A DNA stretch of 64,000 nt. Origin: Chitinophagaceae bacterium. GTDB lineage: Bacteria; Bacteroidota; Bacteroidia; Chitinophagales; Chitinophagaceae. The stretch covers positions 1 to 64,000 of the forward strand of contig JACMKU010000084.1 in assembly GCA_014379965.1 (NCBI GenBank), written 5' to 3'. A program made the translations under genes and the position numbers. The notes under the pieces are model-generated. The model saw only the letters and a list, made by a program, of their open reading frames with translations. It was not told where the DNA came from and did not search any database. Positions 33,018 to 41,232 of this stretch are shown piece by piece. Position 1 is the first letter of the stretch; every line of letters starts with the position of its first letter.

Positions 33018-35669
33018 ATGCATTCCTCTTTAAATACAGGTTTGGCCACACATTTTGTGCAATCACAGCAGGTTTACTTTATTATTACGGATACCGACGG
33101 CAACATTGTCCAGGCCAACCCAATGTTTGAGAAGAGATCAGGCTTCTCCAACGAGCAACTTACCAAGTATAACATAGCAGACATACTTTGTGCGGTAACG
33201 AAGGAGAAGTGTCACGCTGCAATAGAAGCAGCATTAAAAAATCCGGAAAAGGTCCATAATCTTTTGGCTGCGGCGCGAGATTCCGTGGGTGCCTACTTTG
33301 AGGTATCATGGGAGTCTTCTGTTTTAACTAGCGAAACCGACGCGCCCGGATGTATACAATGGGTCGGCGTAGATTTAAAGAAGTCGTCGAATTCAAGTGA
33401 TGGAAAAACGCTCAACACTGAATTGGCCGAGAGGTACACAGCCTACAAGCGAACGATGGAAGGACTATGGCTTTTTGAATTAAGGCCCGCAATTTCTACA
33501 TCTGCCGGTGTTGACGACATACTGAATCATTGCAGGAACCATGCTTACCTTGCCGATTGCAATGATAACATGGCATGGATGTATGGTTTTGAAAAAGCGG
33601 ACGAATTCAAGGGAATTTCGCTGAATGCACTGATCGACTTCACCGATGAACTACGCGTTGAAAATCTCCGACGTTTCATAAGGGACGGCTTCAGTGCTTC
33701 GAAGATCGAAACCAAGGAGTTTGATCGCTACGGGAGAACTGTATACTTTCTCAATAACATGACCGGCATTGTTGAGGATGGCATGTTGGTACGAATATGG
33801 GGATCGCAACAAGACATCACGTCCCAAAAGCTAGCAGAGGAAAAGATAAGATACTTCGCGCAGCTGGTTGAAAGCGTTTCAGACATCATCATCTCGCAGG
33901 ACACTGAGTTTAACATAGTATCATGGAACAAGGCAGCCGAAGAAGTCTACGGGTACAAGGCATCGATGATGATAGGAAAGAAGATGCCGGGCCTTCCCCA
34001 CTTCCACTTCCAGGGTGTATCGCGTGAAGAATTTTTCCAGATGCTGGATGCCAATGGCGCCTGGACAGGAGAAATAAACATGTTGAACAAGTCAGGCAAT
34101 ATAGTTACCGTACTCACAACGGTCACCCAGATGAAAGACGATGCAGGAAAGCTGATTGGATTCGTAAGTGTGAGTAAAGACATGACGGAAAAGAGGAAAG
34201 CAGAAAAGAAAGAGAAGGAAAGCGAATTATTCTACAGAAATCTTATCTCACATTCACTCGATGGCATCATCATAATTGACATTTCGGGTACAATCAACTA
34301 TTGCGGTCCGTCGGTGACCAAGCTTTCGGGATATGAGACGAGCGCGCTTATCGGTCGTAGTGTTTTTGATTTCATTCATCCGGACGACATGCAAAAGGCG
34401 AAAGACAGTTACGTGCAGGAACTAAGGAAGCAGTCGCGCGTTCACTACATACCGCTAAGGCTATTGCATGCCAACGGCAACTGGGTATGGTATTCTGTGA
34501 GAGCACACAATCTCCTTAACGAGCCAGGAATCAATGGGACCATTATTTATTTCACCGATGAGACAAGGAGAAAGGTTTTTGAAGATCGATTACGTAAGAG
34601 CGAACAGCGCTTCCGGCAACTGATTCAGAATCTCAATCTCGGCGTTTTGCTCGTTAACCGACAGGGAGAAGTAATTATATCCAACCAACGCGCATTCGAC
34701 CTACTTGGAATCAGCGAGGAGCAACTCATGGGCAAAGGCATGCACTCTATTCCATGGGATACCATTCACGAAGATGGCCGTCCATTTCTTCCTACCGATT
34801 ACCCGATTTACATTTCAATCATGGAGAAGAAGGCGCTGCGAGACATCGTCATGGGCGTCTACCAGGTGAAAACCAAGGAGAGAGTATGGCTACTGGTAAA
34901 CTCGGAGGTAATCCCCGGGCATACGGAAGATACATTTCACGTTATATGTTCCTTCACGGACATTACCGAGCAGAGGCGATTATCGCAACAGCTGGTCGAT
35001 CTTGAAATTCATAAGCAGAAACAACTCATCCAGGCGACTATCGATGCGCAGGAACGTGAGAGGAAAGAAATCGGCAGGGAGCTACACGACAATATTAGCC
35101 AACACATCACCACAACACGCCTTTACCTTGAAGTGGCCAGGGATCAAGCCTCGGGTGAAGTACTAACCATCATTAACCAGGCGCATAAAGGATTGCTGAA
35201 TACGGTCAACGAGATGCGGCAGTTGTCACAGTCACTCGTCCCTCCCTCTTTAAGTGACATCGGCCTGGTCGAGTCCATCGAAGACCTTTGCAATCCATTG
35301 AAGAACCTGCATGCATTTTCTATTCATTTCCATCATCCGTCGTTTGATGAGAAGCTGCTACCTGATAATATGAAACTGATGCTCTTCCGCATTATCCAGG
35401 AGCAGATCAACAACATTATCCGTCATGCTCATGCCGATACCATCGTCATAAGCCTGTACATGCCTCCGGGCCAGGTGATCCTCGTTGTAACAGACAATGG
35501 TATCGGGTTCGACCCTGGCTCAGTTAAGAAGGGTCTTGGGTTCGCGAATATCAGCAACAGGGCGGGTTTATTCGGTGGGGCATTGGAGATTACTTCATCG
35601 AGCCAGCATGGCTGTACCATTCGAGTGTCAATCCCACTGGCCTCTCCCGTGTCAGAGGATAATTCTTAA
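33018..35669 (+). CDS. Multi-PAS sensor histidine kinase (NarX/HisKA_3 type), soluble
   Basis: An 883-residue kinase without membrane helices. It has about five PAS-like units, for example VYFIITDTDGNIVQANPMFE (near the N-terminus), IISQDTEFNIVSWNKAAEEV, GIIIIDISGTINYCGPSV and GVLLVNRQGEVIISNQRAF. The HisKA_3 motif ERKEIGRELHDNISQHI holds the phosphoacceptor His, followed by an HATPase_c domain (DNGIGFDPG, GLGFANISNRAGLFGG). The longer frame to 32862 runs through the E12 hairpin, so the ATG at 33018 is chosen. HisKA_3 kinases usually pair with NarL-type regulators, but none is adjacent. The PAS units suggest sensing of redox, light or small ligands in the cytoplasm. Confidence 0.93.
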   Translation: MHSSLNTGLATHFVQSQQVYFIITDTDGNIVQANPMFEKRSGFSNEQLTKYNIADILCAVTKEKCHAAIEAALKNPEKVHNLLAAARDSVGAYFEVSWESSVLTSETDAPGCIQWVGVDLKKSSNSSDGKTLNTELAERYTAYKRTMEGLWLFELRPAISTSAGVDDILNHCRNHAYLADCNDNMAWMYGFEKADEFKGISLNALIDFTDELRVENLRRFIRDGFSASKIETKEFDRYGRTVYFLNNMTGIVEDGMLVRIWGSQQDITSQKLAEEKIRYFAQLVESVSDIIISQDTEFNIVSWNKAAEEVYGYKASMMIGKKMPGLPHFHFQGVSREEFFQMLDANGAWTGEINMLNKSGNIVTVLTTVTQMKDDAGKLIGFVSVSKDMTEKRKAEKKEKESELFYRNLISHSLDGIIIIDISGTINYCGPSVTKLSGYETSALIGRSVFDFIHPDDMQKAKDSYVQELRKQSRVHYIPLRLLHANGNWVWYSVRAHNLLNEPGINGTIIYFTDETRRKVFEDRLRKSEQRFRQLIQNLNLGVLLVNRQGEVIISNQRAFDLLGISEEQLMGKGMHSIPWDTIHEDGRPFLPTDYPIYISIMEKKALRDIVMGVYQVKTKERVWLLVNSEVIPGHTEDTFHVICSFTDITEQRRLSQQLVDLEIHKQKQLIQATIDAQERERKEIGRELHDNISQHITTTRLYLEVARDQASGEVLTIINQAHKGLLNTVNEMRQLSQSLVPPSLSDIGLVESIEDLCNPLKNLHAFSIHFHHPSFDEKLLPDNMKLMLFRIIQEQINNIIRHAHADTIVISLYMPPGQVILVVTDNGIGFDPGSVKKGLGFANISNRAGLFGGALEITSSSQHGCTIRVSIPLASPVSEDNS

Positions 35670-35703
35670 TATGAATTAACACACCTGAATCCCTCCAATC
35701 GCC

Positions 35704-35711
35704 TAACTTTG
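35704..35711 (+). promoter_or_regulatory. Predicted -7 box of the PurF-like gene
   Basis: TAACTTTG, 20 nt before the ATG at 35732. Confidence 0.6.
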
Positions 35712-35731
35712 CGCCTTCTTTAGACCACTTC

Positions 35732-37579
35732 ATGAGCGATCCGATCAAGCACGAATGCGGCTTAGCATTCATCCGGTTAAGAAAACCATTTTCCTACTAC
35801 CAGCAGCAGTATGGCACAGTGATGTGGGGCCTCAATAAGCTCTACCTCCTGATGGAGAAGCAGCACAACCGCGGACAGGATGGCGCCGGTATTGCCACGG
35901 TGAAGCTGAACGTCGAGCCGGGGTATCCCTTCATGAACCGCAAACGCAGCAACGCGCCGCAGGCTATAGCAGATATATTTCAGCAGATCGGAAAGGAGCT
36001 GGAAGAACTGGAGCAATACCATCCAGGAATCAAGAACCATCCAGGCCTGATGAAAGGCCATGTGAGTTTCCTGGGCGAACAACTCCTTGGTCACCTGCGC
36101 TATGGTACACAGGGGAAAAATAAGCTGGAATACTGTCATCCATTTATCAATCGCGATACAATCCCTTCAAGAAATCTGGCTCTCGCAGGCAATTTCAACA
36201 TCGTTAACTCCGACGAATTATTTACGCTGATAGGCAAAGAACCGCACCACACTGTCAGGTTCAGTGATCTCGCGGCCATGATAGAGCTGATGCACACCTT
36301 CCTTTGCAGGGAGGATGAGTCTTCGCCTGGGAAAATGGACATCAAGAAAGTGCTGAAGCAGACCCTGCCATTGTTCGACGGTGGATTTCACGTCGGAGGT
36401 ATGACTGGCAACGGGATTGGTTTTGTGTTCAGGGATGCGCATGGCATTAGACCTTCATATTATTATATCAATGATGAAGTGGTGGTTGCGGCATCGGAAA
36501 GGGCGGCGATAAGAACAACCTTCAATGTGGGTGAGAACGAGGTAAAGGAACTGATGCCAGGTTGTGCGCTGATCGTAAATGAGAACAGCGAGATTGAGAT
36601 AGCACAAATTCTTGAGCCGAAAGAAAGAAAGGCTTGCAGCTTCGAAAGGATTTACTTTTCAAGGGGTAGTGATGAGAAAATATATAAGGAGAGATCAGCT
36701 CTTGGGTACAATCTAAGTGAGCAGGTATTAAATTCGATCGGTCACGATCTTAAGAACACGATTTTTTCCTTTATTCCAAATACAGCCGAGGTAGCCTTCT
36801 ATGGAATGGTGAAAGGCATGGAAGATTACCTGGCGAAAGTGAAGATCGAGAAGATAATGAGCTGGGGCAAGGACTATGATACGGAGAAACTCTCGGAGAT
36901 GATAAATCGCCGCATTCGTATCGAGAAGGTAGCTATCAAGGATGTGAAGATGCGGACGTTCATCACGGAAGACGTTGGACGCAACGAGATGGTGCAGCAC
37001 GTGTACGACATCACGTATGGCACTGTACGCGCTGGCGAAGACACGCTTGTAGTCATCGATGACTCTATTGTTCGTGGCACAACGCTGAAGGAAAGCATCA
37101 TCCGTATGCTTTCCAGGTTGAAGCCCAGAAGAATCGTTGTAGTTTCTTCTTCACCACAGATCAGGTACCCTGACTGTTATGGAATCGACATGAGTAAGAT
37201 GGGTGATTTCATCGCCTTCAATGCTGCCGTAGATTTGATGAAGGAACAGGGGAAGGAGGATTGCCTGAAAGAATTGCTGGATAAATGTAAGACGCTGCAG
37301 CGAAACAATCAATTGCATACCGAGAACATCGTTAAACAATTATATAAGCAGTTCACTACAGAAGAAATTTCCAGGAAGATTGCGAAGTTGATAACTCCAC
37401 CCGATATCACTATCCCCGTAGATGTTATCTTCCAAAGCATCGAGGACCTTCATAAGGCTTGTCCAAGTAACCTTGGCGATTGGTATTTCACCGGAAACTA
37501 TCCAACGCCGGGAGGGAATAAGGTAGTGAACAAGGCTTTCATGAATTATATGGAGGGGAAGAATGTTCGGGGATACTAG
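35732..37579 (+). CDS. PurF-family amidophosphoribosyltransferase-like protein (615 aa)
   Basis: The N-terminal Ntn glutaminase domain begins MSDPIKHECGLAFIRL, placing the likely nucleophile at Cys9 after a short propeptide, with NRGQDGAGIA and GHLRYGTQG as family motifs. The C-terminal phosphoribosyltransferase domain has the PRPP loop TLVVIDDSIVRGTTLKES. At 615 residues it is about 130-150 longer than ordinary PurF, with extra sequence in the glutaminase domain (GYPFMNRKRSNAPQ region) and at the C-terminus (DITIPVDVIFQSIEDLHKAC). PurF makes phosphoribosylamine in purine synthesis. This may be a lineage-specific paralogue rather than the main PurF. Confidence 0.85.
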   Translation: MSDPIKHECGLAFIRLRKPFSYYQQQYGTVMWGLNKLYLLMEKQHNRGQDGAGIATVKLNVEPGYPFMNRKRSNAPQAIADIFQQIGKELEELEQYHPGIKNHPGLMKGHVSFLGEQLLGHLRYGTQGKNKLEYCHPFINRDTIPSRNLALAGNFNIVNSDELFTLIGKEPHHTVRFSDLAAMIELMHTFLCREDESSPGKMDIKKVLKQTLPLFDGGFHVGGMTGNGIGFVFRDAHGIRPSYYYINDEVVVAASERAAIRTTFNVGENEVKELMPGCALIVNENSEIEIAQILEPKERKACSFERIYFSRGSDEKIYKERSALGYNLSEQVLNSIGHDLKNTIFSFIPNTAEVAFYGMVKGMEDYLAKVKIEKIMSWGKDYDTEKLSEMINRRIRIEKVAIKDVKMRTFITEDVGRNEMVQHVYDITYGTVRAGEDTLVVIDDSIVRGTTLKESIIRMLSRLKPRRIVVVSSSPQIRYPDCYGIDMSKMGDFIAFNAAVDLMKEQGKEDCLKELLDKCKTLQRNNQLHTENIVKQLYKQFTTEEISRKIAKLITPPDITIPVDVIFQSIEDLHKACPSNLGDWYFTGNYPTPGGNKVVNKAFMNYMEGKNVRGY

Positions 37580-37580
37580 G

Positions 37581-37765
37581 GGTGAGTGGTCAGTGGTCAG
37601 CGGTGAGTATCTTGGTGAGTAGTGAATGGTGAGTAGTGAATGTCACCCTGTTTTTCGGAGTTTCAACCTAAAACGACCCACTCACCATTCACTATTGACT
37701 TGCTCCGCTTCGCTCACAATGACGACTCACCAAAACACTCACCGCTGACCACTGACAACTCACAA
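37581..37765. repeat. Composite element E13 (GTGAGTGGTCA words with an inserted TTGCTCCGCTTCGCTC block)
   Basis: It begins 2 nt after the PurF-like stop codon. Complementary arms of GTGAGTGGTCAGTGGTCAGC type flank a loop starting CACCCTGTTTTTCGGAG. The block at 37700-37725 is related to E2 and E8. Confidence 0.88.
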
Positions 37766-37775
37766 CACTGATAAA

Positions 37776-38273
37776 ATGAAAACACTCCTACTTATCCGCC
37801 ACGCCAAAAGTGATTGGAGCACTGCCGTCTCAAACGACTTTGACAGGCCACTCAATGAACGAGGTAAGCGGGATGCGCCGGATATGGCGGGACGCATGAT
37901 GGAGAAGAAGATCAAAATAGATGCGTTTATTTCCAGCCCGGCCAAGCGCGCGAAGAAGACTGCGCAAGTATTTGCAAAAGAGTACAAGAGGGATAAAGAT
38001 GAGATCATCTACAAAGAAGAATTGTACCTGGCAACGGTCGAATGGTTTTATCATATCATTGCAAAAACGGATGATGAATTCAAATCCATAGCCGTTTTTT
38101 CTCATAACCCTGGAATCACGGACTTTGCTAATGGCTTAACGTCTGCAACGATCGACAACATTCCTACCTGCGGGATCTTCGCAGTGAAGATCGATACCAA
38201 GAAGTGGAGAGACTTCGAAAAAGCACCCAAGGAATTCCTGTTTTCCGATTACCCGAAGGCGGGACAGGATTAG
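37776..38273 (+). CDS. SixA-type phosphohistidine phosphatase (histidine phosphatase superfamily)
   Basis: A 165-residue phosphatase opening MKTLLLIRHAKSDWS, the RHG-type motif with catalytic H9. Further conserved features are ERGKRDAPDMAG, SSPAKRAKKTA and FSHNPGITDFAN, which supplies the second catalytic His. SixA removes phosphate from histidine of phosphotransfer domains or PTS proteins; the real substrate here is unknown. Its stop codon overlaps that of the convergent transporter gene. Confidence 0.9.
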   Translation: MKTLLLIRHAKSDWSTAVSNDFDRPLNERGKRDAPDMAGRMMEKKIKIDAFISSPAKRAKKTAQVFAKEYKRDKDEIIYKEELYLATVEWFYHIIAKTDDEFKSIAVFSHNPGITDFANGLTSATIDNIPTCGIFAVKIDTKKWRDFEKAPKEFLFSDYPKAGQD

Positions 38274-39172
38274 ATTTCCTTCGATGAATCATTTTTCTTT
38301 CTCCCAGCCAGGTACACGCCCGTGAGTATCAGCACGCCGGCACTTATCTTCTGCAGGTTCAATTGTTCGTTGAAGAACAATACAGCAATCATTACAGCGA
38401 ATACCAGTTGTATATAAATGTAAGCGCCAGTTGTACCAGGTCCCAGCACGCGGATACCGTAGGCATTGAATAGGTAGGCAACAGACGTTCCGGCTATCAC
38501 CACGAAAGCAAGAGTGCCCCAGTGACTCGCATCAAATAGTTCCCAATGAATCCGGGTGAACTGGGGTATTCCAATCGGCAACATCATAATAAATCCAAAC
38601 GTGAACACCCACCTGATAACTTGTAGTGGAGTATACCTTTCCATGAGTGGCTTGACGAGGATAAAATAAAAAGCATAGGAGATTGCATTGAGTATGATCA
38701 GGATGTCGCCAATCAGGTAACCTTCAGGTTGGCCTGCACCTTGCTGTCCCGCGATTAGCATTACCGAGCCGAGCACGCCAAGGATAAGTCCCGCCACGCG
38801 TAACACGGTGAATCTCTCCCTCAGTATCCAAAATGATAAAACGGTTATCATGATAGGCGAACATAGCGTCAACAGGGAAGCATGAATCGCAGAAGTCATG
38901 GTGAGCCCTTTGATGAAGAGCATCTGGTTCAAAGCCACGCCGAGCAACCCACAGAGCATGAGGCGACCCACATCGCGGCGTTCGAGCTTTACTTTGTTCT
39001 TCGCAAATAACCAAAGCGTCCAGAATAATACAAGGCTTCCGCCAACCCTCAAGAGGTTAAGGGCATATGGACCAATGGGTGAGGGGGAGATATATTTTAC
39101 GAAACTGTAGTTGATCGCGAAGAACAGGTTTGTAGCCAATACAGCAATATGTGCTTTGTGAGTGTTCTTCAA
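38270..39172 (-). CDS. EamA/DMT-family transporter
   Basis: A 300-residue inner-membrane protein with ten predicted hydrophobic helices in two EamA halves (about 8-140 and 150-290), for example HIAVLATNLFFAINYSFVKY at the start and VFAVMIAVLFFNEQLNLQKI late. Members export amino acids, nucleotides or other metabolites; the substrate cannot be deduced. The last four bases overlap the end of the sixA-like gene on the opposite strand. Confidence 0.93.
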   Translation of the reverse strand: MKNTHKAHIAVLATNLFFAINYSFVKYISPSPIGPYALNLLRVGGSLVLFWTLWLFAKNKVKLERRDVGRLMLCGLLGVALNQMLFIKGLTMTSAIHASLLTLCSPIMITVLSFWILRERFTVLRVAGLILGVLGSVMLIAGQQGAGQPEGYLIGDILIILNAISYAFYFILVKPLMERYTPLQVIRWVFTFGFIMMLPIGIPQFTRIHWELFDASHWGTLAFVVIAGTSVAYLFNAYGIRVLGPGTTGAYIYIQLVFAVMIAVLFFNEQLNLQKISAGVLILTGVYLAGRKKNDSSKEI

Positions 39173-39190
39173 GACAGTAGTGGGTTTCTG

Positions 39191-39382
39191 CGGTTTAAGC
39201 GTTTAACGATTCAACAGTTTAAGAGTTTAATGGTTTAAAAAAAGTTTAATCGTTCTTAAGTTTGAAAATTCATTTGTATAAAGTATCTGCGAACTGAGTA
39301 ACTATTAAACTATTAAACTATTAAACTATTAAACTCTTAAACTCTTAAACCATTAAACTCTTAAACTTTTAAACCGTTAAAC
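39191..39382. repeat. Hairpin element E14, word family TTTAAC / TTAAACTATTAAAC
   Basis: Left arm 39191-39249 (GGTTTAAGCGTTTAACG...) and right arm 39299-39382 (ACTATTAAACTATTAAAC...) are complementary. The glycosyltransferase gene's TAA stop (39377-39379) is part of a word. Confidence 0.9.
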
Positions 39383-40507
39383 CCGCCGCAGCGTCCGAAG
39401 AAACTCCCCCACTACTATCGACAGCCTGTCACCGGGAGTGGTAGAAGGGAATTGAAATGAAAAATTCCCGGCCTGCTTCAGCGCATCATCCAATGAAAAT
39501 TGGCGCTGCTCGATACACAATGCCCACCCCTTCTCCATCATTCTCCTCCCGAGGTATTCCTGCTCCGTTTGTCCAGGTGTTGGTATAAGGATACTTTTTT
39601 TGCCGAGTCTTTCCAGGTCCATTACTGTACTGTAACCACTTCGCGCAATTACCAATTCCGCGCGACTCATTTCCCTATTCAGGTCGGCGGTCGGTAGATG
39701 GTTATAAAAGTGGATCGAATTGGTAGACGGAATCAACTTAGCTCCCAATGGAAGTCCACGGACAACAGTCGCGGAGCCATTATAGTGAGCTATCCGATCG
39801 AGTATTGAATTTTCGAGAATCGAACGTTGTGGTTCGGGGCCCGATAAGATCACTAAAAGGTGACCAGGCTCCTCGGGGACCTCTAACCTTTCAAACCGGG
39901 ACAGAGGGCCGGTAAACTGAATTGGTACACGGGGCTTTATGACGGGATGTGATAGATCTCCAGCAAGGCTCGTTGCTCCCTCCCGATCTGGGACCCAACA
40001 GGAAGTGAACCGATCGAGGTGTTTGTTGCTGAGTCGCTGTAGCCAACCCTCGGTCCAGGGTAAAGGTGTTTTTATCTTCAATTGGTGCGTAATAAAGACC
40101 GAGGGAAGCACCTCATGCGAAAGGCCGTACCTATTGTCGGAGATCACTGCATCGAAATCGTGTTTTTTATGCATGGCAACAAGCCATTCCTTTTCACGGC
40201 GAATGGTTTGGACGATTCGAGGCACCTGGTACATTATTCGCCAGAATAATCCGGTTGAGGTACGCGCGTAGCGTACTCGGTAGCCCCAGAGTTCGAGGAA
40301 CGGCAATGTTGGAAATTCCTCCCGTAATAAGGCTTCCTGAGCACCTTCGCCGGCCAGCCAGACTTCGCAGTCGTGGCGTAGCAATTCATAAATTACAGGA
40401 ATGCAGCGGGTGGCGTGTCCGAGGCCCCAATCCAGTGGAGCTACCAAAATGCGTAGTTTACGCAGGTTATTTTCGTCGAAGTGTGAAATCATACCTTTTT
40501 TTGCCAT
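39377..40507 (-). CDS. MurG-like (GT28-type) glycosyltransferase
   Basis: A 376-residue GT-B fold protein. The N-terminal half starts with a glycine-rich loop (LVAPLDWGLGHATRCIPVI), and the C-terminal half has LVILSGPEPQRSILE, the nucleotide-sugar region AELVIARSGYSTVMDLE and IPTPGQTEQEYLGRRM, all typical of UDP-sugar-using MurG relatives. The usual MurG also has a membrane-associating patch; here the sequence is diverged enough that MurG itself is unlikely. It probably glycosylates a lipid or envelope polymer. It is divergent from the small lipoprotein gene. Confidence 0.8.
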   Translation of the reverse strand: MAKKGMISHFDENNLRKLRILVAPLDWGLGHATRCIPVIYELLRHDCEVWLAGEGAQEALLREEFPTLPFLELWGYRVRYARTSTGLFWRIMYQVPRIVQTIRREKEWLVAMHKKHDFDAVISDNRYGLSHEVLPSVFITHQLKIKTPLPWTEGWLQRLSNKHLDRFTSCWVPDREGATSLAGDLSHPVIKPRVPIQFTGPLSRFERLEVPEEPGHLLVILSGPEPQRSILENSILDRIAHYNGSATVVRGLPLGAKLIPSTNSIHFYNHLPTADLNREMSRAELVIARSGYSTVMDLERLGKKSILIPTPGQTEQEYLGRRMMEKGWALCIEQRQFSLDDALKQAGNFSFQFPSTTPGDRLSIVVGEFLRTLRRV

Positions 40508-40513
40508 TTCGAG

Positions 40514-40566
40514 CCCCGGTGCATACTATTTTGTTTGTAAAATAGTTTTAAATTACAAGGCCGGGG
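40514..40566. repeat. Nested palindrome CCCCGG ... CCGGGG upstream of the glycosyltransferase gene
   Basis: Outer CCCCGG (40514-40519) and CCGGGG (40561-40566) enclose a perfect ACTATTTT / AAAATAGT stem around GTTTGT. It lies between divergent genes. Confidence 0.6.
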
Positions 40567-40658
40567 TAAGAAAATTAAGCAGCATTTCCCGGTGAATTTG
40601 GGTCTACTATCTGGAGTGAGAATAGACCTGCCAAAATCCAAATCACACAACATCCATT

Positions 40659-40796
40659 ATGAAGACAATAAACAAACTTGGAATTTTACTGTTACTGGTA
40701 GGCATGGTTGTTGTCACTTCATGCAATAGAAACTATTATTCCGGTACGGGCAAAGGCGGCAAAAACTGCGGATGTCCAAGCCAAAAGGGAATGTGA
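40659..40796 (+). CDS. Small lipoprotein with CGC motif (45 aa)
   Basis: A 45-residue protein: Lys-rich start, hydrophobic core (LGILLLLVGMVVVTSC) with a lipobox ending at Cys22, then a short tail RNYYSGTGKGGKNCGCPSQK and GM. Similar tiny lipoproteins with a C-terminal CGCP motif are, to my recollection, frequent in Bacteroidota, but their role is unknown. The leader upstream can fold (GGTCTA at 40601-40606 with TAGACC). The next small gene begins 15 nt after the stop, so the two are likely one operon. Confidence 0.7.
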   Translation: MKTINKLGILLLLVGMVVVTSCNRNYYSGTGKGGKNCGCPSQKGM

Positions 40797-40811
40797 TATT
40801 AAACGAGCGTC

Positions 40812-41054
40812 ATGCGAATCCCAAACCGCGATCTGTTAGTATTACTCAGAAATGAGTTTGCTAGCCAGCAGGCCATAGAGAACGAGGTGGAATGTATCAA
40901 TCACATCCTGGTACAGGCCGAAGCCGCAGACAGATTCTGCCAGGCACATGAACTCGTTGATCGCAACCGAATCACTTCAAAGTCCCGCAAAATCCTTCGC
41001 GCTATACGCGTTTCTGAACTCAAGCCGTTTTGCTTTCTAATCAATAAGAATTGA
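40812..41054 (+). CDS. Small hypothetical protein (80 aa)
   Basis: An 80-residue frame starting MRIPNRDLLVLLRNEFASQQ, mostly helical in look, with two Cys and no signal peptide. It begins 15 nt after the small lipoprotein stop, and its own stop is followed within a few bases by repeat element E15, as is usual for real genes in this window. It has no recognised family. A cytoplasmic role linked to the lipoprotein is only suggested by position. Confidence 0.55.
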   Translation: MRIPNRDLLVLLRNEFASQQAIENEVECINHILVQAEAADRFCQAHELVDRNRITSKSRKILRAIRVSELKPFCFLINKN

Positions 41055-41059
41055 AGATG

Positions 41060-41228
41060 AAGAACGTTTAACGTTTAACGTTCTTTAGGCGACGTCTACT
41101 ACTCAAACAAACACCCAAATTAGATAAGTTGATATCATTAGCCCCATACTCGATTCTACGGCTGGTTGCTTTAACAGGGAAAGATTCCACTAGAAGAACG
41201 TTAAACGTTAAACCTTAAACGTTAAACG
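41060..41228. repeat. Hairpin element E15, word family AACGTTTAACG
   Basis: Left arm 41060-41085 and right arm 41194-41228 (AGAACGTTAAACGTTAAACC) are complementary around a spacer of about 108 nt. It lies between the 80-aa gene and the acylase gene. Confidence 0.9.
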
Positions 41229-41232
41229 CGAA

